From positions 62,001 to 126,000 of the forward strand of contig NZ_JACOFX010000016.1 of the NCBI RefSeq assembly GCF_014284125.1: DNA of 64,000 nt, written 5' to 3'. A program made the translations under genes and the position numbers. The DNA comes from Undibacterium umbellatum. Its GTDB lineage: Bacteria; Pseudomonadota; Gammaproteobacteria; Burkholderiales; Burkholderiaceae_D. Under the pieces are notes generated by a model. That model worked only from the letters and a program-made list of their open reading frames with translations. It was not told the origin of the DNA and made no database searches. Positions within the stretch are counted from its first letter, which is position 1, and every line of letters starts with the position of its first letter. This document shows, piece after piece, positions 1 through 6,646 of this stretch.

Positions 1-547
1 GTACTTCACCGACCAGGGCAAACGGCGACAGGCCACCCGCATGCCCGCCAGCACCGGCTGCCACCAGAATAAGGCCATCGACTCCGGCTTCCAGCGCCTT
101 TTGCGCATGGCGTATCGAAATCACATCATGCATGACTATGCCGCCATAGCTGTGTATCGCATCCAGCATTTCTGGTGGTGGCGCACGGAGCGAAGAAATG
201 ATGATGGGTATCTGATGTTTGACGCACACCTCGACATCATGTGCCAGCCGGTCATTCGACTGATGGACGATCTGGTTGACAGCAATCGGCCCTATTACCG
301 CATCAGGATGTGCTTCCTGGTGCGCTGCCAGCTCGGCCTGCAGTTCTGTCAGCCATACATCCAGCAACTCGGCAGGTCTGGCATTCAGGGCAGGGAAAGA
401 ACCGACGATGCCCGCCTTGCATTGCGCTGCCACCAGTCTGGGGCCACTGGCAATAAACAAAGGAGAGCCAATGACAGGCAGGCTAAGGTGTTGCAAAGCT
501 GATGGCAAGCGTGAAACTGAACTTGATGCGGGTGAGTCGAGAGCCAT
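1..547 (-). CDS. Nitronate monooxygenase-like protein (truncated by window edge)
   Basis: The reading frame starts at an ATG at 547 and stays open for about 182 codons to the window edge, so the C-terminus is missing. An AGAGG ribosome site precedes the ATG. The protein resembles the FMN-dependent nitronate monooxygenase (2-nitropropane dioxygenase) family: an N-terminal LPVIGSPLFIAS strand, the PAINVQ-like segment here read as GPIAVNQIVHQS, and a late GVDGLILVAAGAGGHAGG segment typical of the phosphate-binding part of the TIM barrel. Family members oxidise alkyl nitronates; some are enoyl-reductase-like. It is divergent from the crotonase gene at 642. Family call is firm, exact substrate unknown. 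Confidence 0.82.
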   Translation of the reverse strand, partial: MALDSPASSSVSRLPSALQHLSLPVIGSPLFIASGPRLVAAQCKAGIVGSFPALNARPAELLDVWLTELQAELAAHQEAHPDAVIGPIAVNQIVHQSNDRLAHDVEVCVKHQIPIIISSLRAPPPEMLDAIHSYGGIVMHDVISIRHAQKALEAGVDGLILVAAGAGGHAGGLSPFALVGEV

Positions 548-641
548 AGTCGGTATCCTCTAACGGTGAGCATAGAATGCTTGATGGACGTACATATCCA
601 GTATGATTTTACCGTGCAAATAAAATTCCTGTGGAGACACC

Positions 642-1496
642 ATGACTTATCAATGTTTTGACTTCAGTATCAGCAATAAAATCGCCCACCTGCGCCTGAA
701 CCGCCCCGCCACGCTGAACACCATGCAGCCGGTATTTTTTCGTGAACTGACAGAGATTTTGCAAAACCTGCAAAACCAGGCGAATGCCCGTGTGCTCATT
801 ATTTCTTCAACTGGCAAGCATTTCACCGCTGGCATGGCGCTGGATGTCTTCGCCGGTGGCGGCATCACGCTCGACGATGCCAGCGCCGTTGGCCGCGCCA
901 ATATTGCAATGGCACTGAAAGACATGCACCATGCCTTCAATCTTATTGAATCCCTGCGCATGCCAGTCATTACCGCCATACACGGTGGTTGCATAGGTGG
1001 TGGTGTCGATATGATCTGTGCCAGCGACATACGCCTGGCCAGCAGCGATGCTTTTTTCTGCATACAGGAAATCAACATAGGCATGACCGCCGACCTTGGT
1101 ACCCTGCAACGCCTGCCCAAACTCATCCCTGAAGGCATAGTCCACGAAATGGCCTACACCGGCCGCCGCCTGCCAGCACAACGTGCCCTCGCGGTTGGCC
1201 TGCTTAACGAAGTATTTGATACCCAGGAAAACATGCTGGCAGCCGCCCTGCAAATGGCCACAGAAATCGCCGAAAAACCCCCGGTCGCGATCTGGGGCAG
1301 CAAACAAGCCATCCACTACGCCCGCGACCACAGCACCCACGACGCCCTGCAACAAATGGGCTGGTTGCAATCCGGTATCTGGCAAAGCAGTAACCTGATG
1401 GAAGCTTTCATGGCGAAACAGCAAGGCAGACCGACTGAGTATGCGGATCTGGCGCCGGTTAGTTCGTTTTCTGAGGCGGTCTATCATTTGAAGTAA
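642..1496 (+). CDS. Crotonase-family protein, probable delta(3,5)-delta(2,4)-dienoyl-CoA isomerase
   Basis: 284-residue enoyl-CoA hydratase/isomerase family protein with a GGAGA site just before the ATG. The CoA/oxyanion region is seen at KHFTAGMALDVF (59-70) and GGCIGGGVDMICASDIR (115-131). Three acidic residues, D123, E143 and D151, sit where the eukaryotic peroxisomal ECH1 dienoyl-CoA isomerase has its catalytic acids, and the ADLGTLQRLPK stretch (150-160) matches that subgroup rather than plain hydratases. Such enzymes shift double bonds of dienoyl-CoAs made from odd-position unsaturated fatty acids. It stands alone, followed by a dispersed repeat. Isomerase assignment is inferred from residues; the crotonase fold is secure. 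Confidence 0.85.
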   Translation: MTYQCFDFSISNKIAHLRLNRPATLNTMQPVFFRELTEILQNLQNQANARVLIISSTGKHFTAGMALDVFAGGGITLDDASAVGRANIAMALKDMHHAFNLIESLRMPVITAIHGGCIGGGVDMICASDIRLASSDAFFCIQEINIGMTADLGTLQRLPKLIPEGIVHEMAYTGRRLPAQRALAVGLLNEVFDTQENMLAAALQMATEIAEKPPVAIWGSKQAIHYARDHSTHDALQQMGWLQSGIWQSSNLMEAFMAKQQGRPTEYADLAPVSSFSEAVYHLK

Positions 1497-1560
1497 ATAG
1501 TATTCATCTCCCTCCAATCGACGGTCAAACCGGTATCAAGATATATGGTTGGTGGTCGCG

Positions 1561-1800
1561 TTGACGTTGTTTTTGACTTTCGCAGTTCCCATGTGTAGCC
1601 GCCGTTTGTGCAGTACAGAAAATGGATTAAGAAATGACCGTTGTCTGAGCGTAGCGAGTTTCGGGCATTTCCCATTTTTTGTACTGCACAAACGGGAACC
1701 CCCTTCAGGGGGCGACTACGCCTGGGTCGCCTTTCTTTGAATACTTTCTTTTGGCGACGCAAAGAAAGTATTTCGGCTGCCGGGCCGAGACCCGGCTTGT
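1561..1800 (+). repeat. Dispersed structured repeat, copy A
   Basis: About 240 bp that recurs near 42138-42375. It folds into successive stems: 1602-1625 with 1672-1695 (24 bp with one G-U, 46-nt loop), CCCCC-TTCA-GGGGG at 1699-1712, 1741-1751 with 1761-1771 around TGGCGACGC, and GCCGGG/CCCGGC at 1779-1796. Several base pairs differ from copy B on both sides of the stem at once, as expected if the fold is selected. It lies downstream of a plus-strand gene, as copy B does. Short ORFs across it are not convincing genes. Function unknown. Confidence 0.85.
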
Positions 1801-1860
1801 ACCCATGAAGGGCAATCTTTTTATTCAAAGTACGGCATTCAACAAGCAACAAGACAGACT

Positions 1861-1920
1861 ACGAACGTCACTGGAGCGCCAGCCCGGTGGATTCCAGCCA
1901 AAAGCACGCTGGAATGACGT
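1861..1920 (+). repeat. Second repeat module (inverted TGGATTCCAGC/GCTGGAATGACG type)
   Basis: A stretch beginning ACGAACGTCACTGGAGCGCC contains the inverted pair GGATTCCAGC ... GCTGGAATGACG. The same module follows the structured repeat again at about 42461-42500, there lacking the 22 bases between the two TGGA direct repeats. This suggests that the module travels with, or accumulates beside, the structured repeat. Confidence 0.6.
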
Positions 1921-1988
1921 AACTAAGATTAGTCGAAAATCAAGAGTTTTAAGCTCGTTGCGTATCGTCGATACGAGCAGCACCCCCC

Positions 1989-2195
1989 TCACCCTACCCT
2001 AATCTCCCGTATCCCCTTCCCCACTCTCCTCCTCAACAAAGTCCGCAAACTCACCCCATCAGCATACCCCACCAACCCCGCAATCTGCTCCACACTATGG
2101 TTGGAAGTCTTCAACAAATGCACCGCCTTTTCTATACGCAAATCCTGCACATACGACACCGATGTTTTGCCCAATACAACTTGCTGGCTACAATG
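1989..2195 (-). pseudogene. C-terminal remnant of an AraC/GlxA-type regulator
   Basis: The minus-strand frame encodes a short stretch with the second helix-turn-helix of an AraC-family regulator (VSYVQDLRIEKAVHLLKTS, then VEQIAGLVGYADGVSLRTLL). An in-frame stop at 2196-2198 cuts it off upstream, and nothing resembling the first helix-turn-helix or a sensor domain lies beyond. The only start is a TTG at 2174. It lies between the repeat region and an ECF sigma gene. I read it as a decayed fragment rather than a functional 61-residue protein. Confidence 0.65.
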
Positions 2196-2254
2196 TCAAA
2201 GACAACGAATTTTTCTGTGGGTTGTTATTGCGAGGGGGGAAGGCCACTGCCATC

Positions 2255-2291
2255 GCTCCATACTCAGACAGTTATTGTCTGAGTATGGAGC
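2255..2291. terminator. Perfect 16-bp inverted repeat after the sigma gene
   Basis: GCTCCATACTCAGACA at 2255-2270 and its exact complement at 2276-2291 flank a 5-nt loop. It starts 10 nt after the stop of the minus-strand sigma gene, so transcription termination is the simplest role. There is no good T-run on either strand, so a protein-binding dyad or RNA-stability element is also possible. Confidence 0.5.
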
Positions 2292-2300
2292 AGAAATATG

Positions 2301-2876
2301 CTAATCGCACTTCTTCCCACACTTGGTGGCCGCATGGCGACGATAATCCGTCACCAGTCCATTCTGGATTTCTACATTGCAGCAAGCCAGCAATTTGTCC
2401 TTGAGCATAGTACGGCCACGCGCGGCCCTGCTTTTGATGGCAGACATGCTGAGTCCTTCCTGCTCAGCAAGATGACGCAAGCTATTACCTTGCAACTCCG
2501 TTGCCATCAGGGTATCGCGATATTTGTCCGGCAATTGCTGGATGAATGCCTGCAAGCAGCTTGCCAGCTCTGCATGCAGTTGCAGGTCTTCACTCTGCTG
2601 TTCAGGCATATTTTCATCAAGCTCTTCCATACTCATACCCTGGGCCCGGTAATAATCGACCAGTGTGGTACGGGCAGCCGAATATAGCCAGCCGGTCAGG
2701 TTATCAATTTCGCGACCGGCGCGTTTGCTTAGCAGGGCTTTGACAAAGATGTCCTGCAAGATATCGTCTGCCTGGCTGGCATCGGCAATGCGCCTGCGCA
2801 GATAAGTGCGCAGGCTTGCCTGCAGGTCGCCAAATGCTTGCGTCAAATCTTCGTTATTTTGTGTCAGTTGCAGCAT
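2301..2876 (-). CDS. sigZ: ECF RNA polymerase sigma factor, SigZ-like
   Basis: 191-residue ECF (sigma-70 family) factor. Region 2 is at about 20-85 (ADDILQDIFVKAL, then LTGWLYSAARTTLVDYYR) and region 4 at about 105-165 (LPDKYRDTLMATELQG, then AIKSRAARGRTMLKD). After region 4 there is a Cys-containing tail with C165-C166 and C186/C190. It would direct core polymerase to its own promoters. Its ATG overlaps the 3' end of the arsI/cadI-like gene by 13 nt, so the two are probably co-transcribed and the sigma factor may sense or respond to metalloids. No anti-sigma gene adjoins it. SigZ naming is by resemblance; ECF identity is firm. Confidence 0.85.
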   Translation of the reverse strand: MLQLTQNNEDLTQAFGDLQASLRTYLRRRIADASQADDILQDIFVKALLSKRAGREIDNLTGWLYSAARTTLVDYYRAQGMSMEELDENMPEQQSEDLQLHAELASCLQAFIQQLPDKYRDTLMATELQGNSLRHLAEQEGLSMSAIKSRAARGRTMLKDKLLACCNVEIQNGLVTDYRRHAATKCGKKCD

Positions 2877-3370
2877 GATTTCTTACCGGCATTGTCCGCC
2901 TTGGGAACGCAACAAGCGACGGTCTCTGCAGCTTTTTCACCACTACCATTATGCAGGGGAATGCAGCAAGCGCCATCTTGTGCTGCAGTGTCTTCACCAA
3001 ATACCTGGGCGTCTGACATCGTGAAGAAATGTTCCCACGGCAAACCCTGGGGATCAACTATCCAGTGTTTTTTGCTATTAGCATAGCAACAGGTAGCTGT
3101 TTCCTGGTCTAATACCTGCGTGCCTGAAGCGGCATCAGCCAACATCTTCAATTGCGCCAGTTCTTCAACCGTATCAGCCTGCATGCCAAAATGATTCAGG
3201 CCAGTTGCATGGCCGCGTGTGGAAATGGCAAAATTGACGCGTGGATCATCCAGCATCCATTTCGCATAATCTGCCTGCTGCTTTGCGGGCATCTGCCCAA
3301 ACAGTTGACTATAAAAAGCAATGCTGTGATCCAGATGTTCTACGGCGATATGTACATGAAAGCGTTTCAT
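2864..3370 (-). CDS. arsI: ArsI/CadI-family VOC metalloenzyme (C-As lyase-like)
   Basis: 168-residue vicinal-oxygen-chelate protein of the ArsI/CadI group. ArsI enzymes are Fe(II) dioxygenases that cleave the C-As bond of trivalent organoarsenicals; CadI is the cadmium-induced relative. Likely metal ligands are H5, H60 and E113. The substrate-binding vicinal cysteines are C94-C95 in TATCCYANSKKHW. A 45-residue C-terminal extension adds more Cys pairs: C135-C136, C153-C154 and C166-C167. A GGAG site precedes the ATG. It overlaps the downstream sigma gene, suggesting a small metalloid-response operon, although no arsR, arsM or efflux gene is nearby. Confidence 0.82.
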   Translation of the reverse strand: MKRFHVHIAVEHLDHSIAFYSQLFGQMPAKQQADYAKWMLDDPRVNFAISTRGHATGLNHFGMQADTVEELAQLKMLADAASGTQVLDQETATCCYANSKKHWIVDPQGLPWEHFFTMSDAQVFGEDTAAQDGACCIPLHNGSGEKAAETVACCVPKADNAGKKSCCN

Positions 3371-3452
3371 TTCTTACTCCTGTCCGGAAAAATACATGTG
3401 AAAGGTGTTACACAGGTATAGACGCAAGCAGGAAAAAAGGTTGCAAAAATTT

Positions 3453-3830
3453 TTAAGCTACCACCTTGGTCACCGCCTCGATGTGGTGTCCATCAGGATC
3501 AACTAAAAATGCAGCGTAGTAATAAGTTCCATAGTCAGGACGCAAACCTGGTGCGCCATTGTCGCTGCCGCCTACAGTCAACGCAGATGCATGAAATTGA
3601 TCAACCGCGGAGCGCGTCGCTGCGGTAAAGGCCAGGTGAAAACCCGGGCCCGGCGGGCTGGCATCCGCTCTTAATTTCAGGCACAGGATATCTTCATCAT
3701 CATGCAAGCCATAGCCCAAGGCGGTGTCGTCTTCAAACACGCGCCTGTAACCCAAAGCACCGAGGGCAGCATCATAAAATGCGCCAGCCAGTATCAGATC
3801 GCGTACGCCCAAGGAGATGTGATGTAGCAT
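3453..3830 (-). CDS. VOC family protein (glyoxalase/bleomycin-resistance fold)
   Basis: 125 residues from the ATG at 3830, chosen because AGGA lies just upstream; an in-frame ATG at 3857 lacks one. The protein opens MLHHISLGVRDL and ends with FLVDPDGHHIEAV, the paired beta-alpha-beta-beta-beta modules of the glyoxalase I superfamily, with H3 and the C-terminal E of HHIEAV as likely metal ligands. The DYGTYYYAAFLVDPDGH signature is common in uncharacterised relatives. Substrate unknown. It lies 35 nt before the metallo-hydrolase stop codon of the next minus-strand gene and may be transcribed with it. Confidence 0.8.
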   Translation of the reverse strand: MLHHISLGVRDLILAGAFYDAALGALGYRRVFEDDTALGYGLHDDEDILCLKLRADASPPGPGFHLAFTAATRSAVDQFHASALTVGGSDNGAPGLRPDYGTYYYAAFLVDPDGHHIEAVTKVVA

Positions 3831-3864
3831 TTTTATTCCTAAAGTTCGATGTATCAATGGTAGG

Positions 3865-4773
3865 TTAGCGCGTGCTGATCAGCAAATCACCTTCCAGACG
3901 GGCGGCTCCGGCAGTCACCAGTTCGTTTGCCATTTGCGATATCAGCAAGTCTGTTTCCAGACACAACAACCTGGCCGACGACATCACCAGGCGAGTGCTG
4001 CCAAGTTGAGATATGGTTGCTGCCAGACTAAGTTGCTGGAATTCCAGCAAGATGAAGGCAAGCATCACTTTTACCGCATTGCGGGCATTGCGGCGTGGGT
4101 CGGTACTCAGATAATCCAGCCGCGATTCCGCCCTTTGCAGCGCGACAGCGACATTGCTGAAGGCAGGACCATGTCCGGGAATGACGATACGTGGATTCAG
4201 TTCACGGATGACTTGCAGTATTGCTGCTTGCTCAGCAAAACCGGACTCCCCTTCGAGTTCAGGAAAAATCACGCCAAAGCCGTTTTCCCATAAGGCATCG
4301 GCAGAAATCAATATGCCTTCCTGCGCACAATAAAGGATCATGGAGTGTGGATCATGTCCGGGCGCGGCCAGCACCTGCCAGTCCATGCCACCAAGCCGCA
4401 GTTCGTCACCATGCTGTATCGCTGCATCAAAACTGAAACGCTCGCAGCGCTGGCCTGTGGCGGTATAGGTAAGAGTTGTCTCATCCCAGAGTGCCACCGC
4501 AGCCGCGTCAGCAATAGGGATCAGCGTGCGGCAAGCATAGTGGCGCTGCAATGCGGCATTGCCACCACAATGGTCAGAATGCAGATGGGTATTGACCAGT
4601 AAATCGAGTTTGCGATCACCCAGGGAATGTTGTATCAGTGCCAGGGTCTGTGGTGCATGGCTGAAGTAACCACTATCCACCAGAGCAGTCTGTTGTTCAT
4701 CAATAAACAGGATGTTATTCGAGGACAGCCATCCCCGTTCAAAGACTTGCATGCAGGCGGGCAGTTGCATCAT
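3865..4773 (-). CDS. Metallo-beta-lactamase-fold hydrolase
   Basis: 302 residues. The dinuclear zinc site is complete: THLHSDHCGG gives H63, H65, D67 and H68; APGHDPHS gives H140; SADAL gives D159; and IPGHGP gives H201. About 90 further residues follow the core and form a helical C-terminal domain. Members include glyoxalase II-like thioesterases and quorum-quenching lactonases; the substrate is not evident here. Its start overlaps the stop of the upstream isomerase-like gene by four bases (ATGA), so they are translationally coupled. Confidence 0.85.
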   Translation of the reverse strand: MMQLPACMQVFERGWLSSNNILFIDEQQTALVDSGYFSHAPQTLALIQHSLGDRKLDLLVNTHLHSDHCGGNAALQRHYACRTLIPIADAAAVALWDETTLTYTATGQRCERFSFDAAIQHGDELRLGGMDWQVLAAPGHDPHSMILYCAQEGILISADALWENGFGVIFPELEGESGFAEQAAILQVIRELNPRIVIPGHGPAFSNVAVALQRAESRLDYLSTDPRRNARNAVKVMLAFILLEFQQLSLAATISQLGSTRLVMSSARLLCLETDLLISQMANELVTAGAARLEGDLLISTR

Positions 4774-5408
4774 GCCCTACCTGCGACTTTGCGCTGCTGG
4801 CCATAGGGCATAGTTTGCGCGGCTGCCAATTCTGCCGATGCGAAAAAGGCATCGCCTTGCAGGTAAGCTTGCAGCATATCAGTTCCATCCAGGCCCCAGA
4901 AACAGCGATCATCCACTACCGCAGTCGGTACACCAAATACATGGGCGGCGATAGCCAGTTCACCATTGCGCCTTAGCGCATCTTTGACAGCGGCAATATC
5001 CAGCATGGCAGGTGTCACTTGCAATTCGTCGAGCAAGGCTTGCCAGTGTTTTGTCTGTGCGGGTATATGACCATCACGCCAGACAAAACGGAATAGCCTG
5101 TGCACGGCAGCTTCAGTGCTGCCAAGCGCCAGGCACAGGCGCAATAAAGGCAAGGGATTGAAAGGATGCTCGGGCAGCATGCGCAAAGGAATGCCATGCT
5201 TGTGTGCCAGCCATGCGCAATGCTCGAAGGTCCACTGGCGCTTGGGTGCGATTTCTGCCGGACCTTTGTTGTCCCAGTGATTGAGCAGGCCAGCAAACAG
5301 GACTGGTCGATAATTGATCTGCTCTACCCCTTGCAGGCGCGGCAGCATTTCGCTTTGCAAATAAGCGAAAGGGGAAATAAAATCAAAATACCAGTCTAGC
5401 TGTTTCAC
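4770..5408 (-). CDS. 2-hydroxychromene-2-carboxylate isomerase-like (DsbA-fold) protein
   Basis: 212 residues, GTG start at 5408 behind GGATAGAGA. The opening LDWYFDFISPFAYLQSEMLP is the hallmark of HCCA isomerases and kappa-class glutathione transferases: a DsbA-like thioredoxin fold in which a Ser replaces the redox cysteines (FISPFAY, S12). The late FGVPTAVVDDRCFWGLD segment carries the cis-Pro loop. These enzymes use glutathione as cofactor, in naphthalene catabolism for the type enzyme. No naphthalene genes are near, so the native substrate is open. Coupled to the metallo-hydrolase downstream. Confidence 0.83.
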   Translation of the reverse strand: MKQLDWYFDFISPFAYLQSEMLPRLQGVEQINYRPVLFAGLLNHWDNKGPAEIAPKRQWTFEHCAWLAHKHGIPLRMLPEHPFNPLPLLRLCLALGSTEAAVHRLFRFVWRDGHIPAQTKHWQALLDELQVTPAMLDIAAVKDALRRNGELAIAAHVFGVPTAVVDDRCFWGLDGTDMLQAYLQGDAFFASAELAAAQTMPYGQQRKVAGRA

Positions 5409-5433
5409 TCTCTATCCTTTCATCGTCAAACAC

Positions 5434-5649
5434 TCATGGCAGCATTCTTTGCTGTACCAGATCCCAGATTTCCAGTTTCTTGTGGTTGTCTGCCTTACTC
5501 CAGCAAATGATTTCATCAATGTTGCGATAGCAACCTGTGCACAAACCCGTCTTGTCATCCATGCGGCAAATATTGATGCAGGGTGAAGGCACGGTCGCGC
5601 CAGGTTTCATGACAAACTGGGCGGGATCAAATTCATACAGGATATTCAT
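5434..5649 (-). CDS. DUF1289 domain protein
   Basis: 71 residues with the conserved four-Cys pattern of DUF1289: SPCINICRMDDKTGLCTGCY, giving Cys at 24, 28, 37 and 40, then the conserved EIICWSKADNHKK segment. The four cysteines probably bind zinc or iron. The family is widespread in proteobacteria without an assigned role. Its ATG overlaps the stop of the YbaK-like gene by four bases, so the pair is translationally coupled. Confidence 0.87.
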   Translation of the reverse strand: MNILYEFDPAQFVMKPGATVPSPCINICRMDDKTGLCTGCYRNIDEIICWSKADNHKKLEIWDLVQQRMLP

Positions 5650-6137
5650 GCGCGCAAAGCCACATCAGCGACCGGCGCACCGGTCATGTTTTTCAATTGG
5701 GCTGGCGTCAGTTTGAAGACAGCGTGAGGATGGCCAGCAGCAGCCCACACATGTGGGTATTGCAGCAAGTCTTCGTCAATGAGCATCACAGTTTTTTGCA
5801 AATGACCGATAGGGCAAACCCCGCCTATGGCATAACCGATTTTTTCTTTAACGAAACGGGCATCCGCCTTACCCAAAGGGCCGACAATCGCTGCCACCTT
5901 GCTTTCATCAACACGGTTGATACCGCTGGCAACGACCATGACGGCTGCATCATCAAGCAAGCGACGAAAGACGATGGATTTGGCAATTTCTGCCACCAGG
6001 CAACCCAGGCCGGCAGCAGCCTCGGCAGAAGTTTTGCCTGACTCAGGCAACATGACGACAGCTTGATCATGCCCCAGGTTATGCAGCAATAGTGCAACGC
6101 GCTGGGCGGTTTCGGGTAAGGCAGTATCTTTGGACAT
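5646..6137 (-). CDS. YbaK/EbsC-family aminoacyl-tRNA deacylase-like protein
   Basis: 163 residues from the ATG at 6137; the frame stays open further upstream but that part has no family character. The YbaK/ProX fold is seen in AAAGLGCLVAEIAKSIVFR, with K of AKSIVF as the conserved lysine, followed by DESKVAAIVG and the YAIGGVCPIGH loop. Family members hydrolyse mischarged tRNAs in trans, e.g. Cys-tRNA(Pro) by YbaK; which tRNA this one edits is not visible. Coupled to the DUF1289 gene. The start codon is uncertain because the ribosome site is weak. Confidence 0.82.
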   Translation of the reverse strand: MSKDTALPETAQRVALLLHNLGHDQAVVMLPESGKTSAEAAAGLGCLVAEIAKSIVFRRLLDDAAVMVVASGINRVDESKVAAIVGPLGKADARFVKEKIGYAIGGVCPIGHLQKTVMLIDEDLLQYPHVWAAAGHPHAVFKLTPAQLKNMTGAPVADVALRA

Positions 6138-6219
6138 GATGCGCAGGCAAATAAAGCAAAGCCTGTTTATATCACAAGCAAAGTCTGTATGCTCAGTGTG
6201 TGTATTTGGCTGGCAAGTT

Positions 6220-6546
6220 CTAACCGTGCCATTCAGCCAGTAAGGCTGCGTGCTGGGCTGGCACTTCAAAATATTTCATGGCAGCGCGATACTCATTACC
6301 ACTCAATATCGAATAAATGCAGGTTGCCTTGCAGACTACCTGGGTACGCTGAGAGGCGTCGCCTGGTTTGGGGACTTCCATCATCATCTGGTAAGTCTGC
6401 TTTTCTTTGAGAACAGCGCTGCACTGCATTTGTATGCTGGCAGAAGTAAAGCTAACTATCCTCGCTGGCACAATCTGACCAGGAACCACCTGTATAGCAC
6501 CGCGCCAGGTAACGTTGGCGCGTGCAGCGTTGCGGGAATCACTCAT
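6220..6546 (-). CDS. PilZ-like domain protein
   Basis: 108-residue single-domain protein resembling PilZ domains: an N-terminal Arg-containing strand (RNAARANVTWRGAIQ), IVSFTSASIQM in the place of the (D/N)xSxxG motif, and a C-terminal RAAMKYFEV strand. The cyclic-di-GMP-binding residues are degenerate, the RxxxR and DxSxxG patterns being incomplete, so nucleotide binding is uncertain. It lies minus-strand between the flavoprotein and YbaK-like genes, with a diguanylate cyclase about 1.5 kb away on the other strand. Confidence 0.6.
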   Translation of the reverse strand: MSDSRNAARANVTWRGAIQVVPGQIVPARIVSFTSASIQMQCSAVLKEKQTYQMMMEVPKPGDASQRTQVVCKATCIYSILSGNEYRAAMKYFEVPAQHAALLAEWHG

Positions 6547-6646
6547 ACGGACAAATACCTGAAATGCAAACTCATGGACAGAATAAAATGATGCGGCGCA
6601 AAAATTATGATTGTACCAACTTCTACGCTTCCCAACGGAAACTATT

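Noticed and set aside
1549-1740. Short plus-strand ORFs across repeat copy A, and similar ones at 42099-42405 over copy B
   Set aside because: They lie inside the structured repeat, their frames are not kept between the copies, and the base changes follow stem pairing, not codons.
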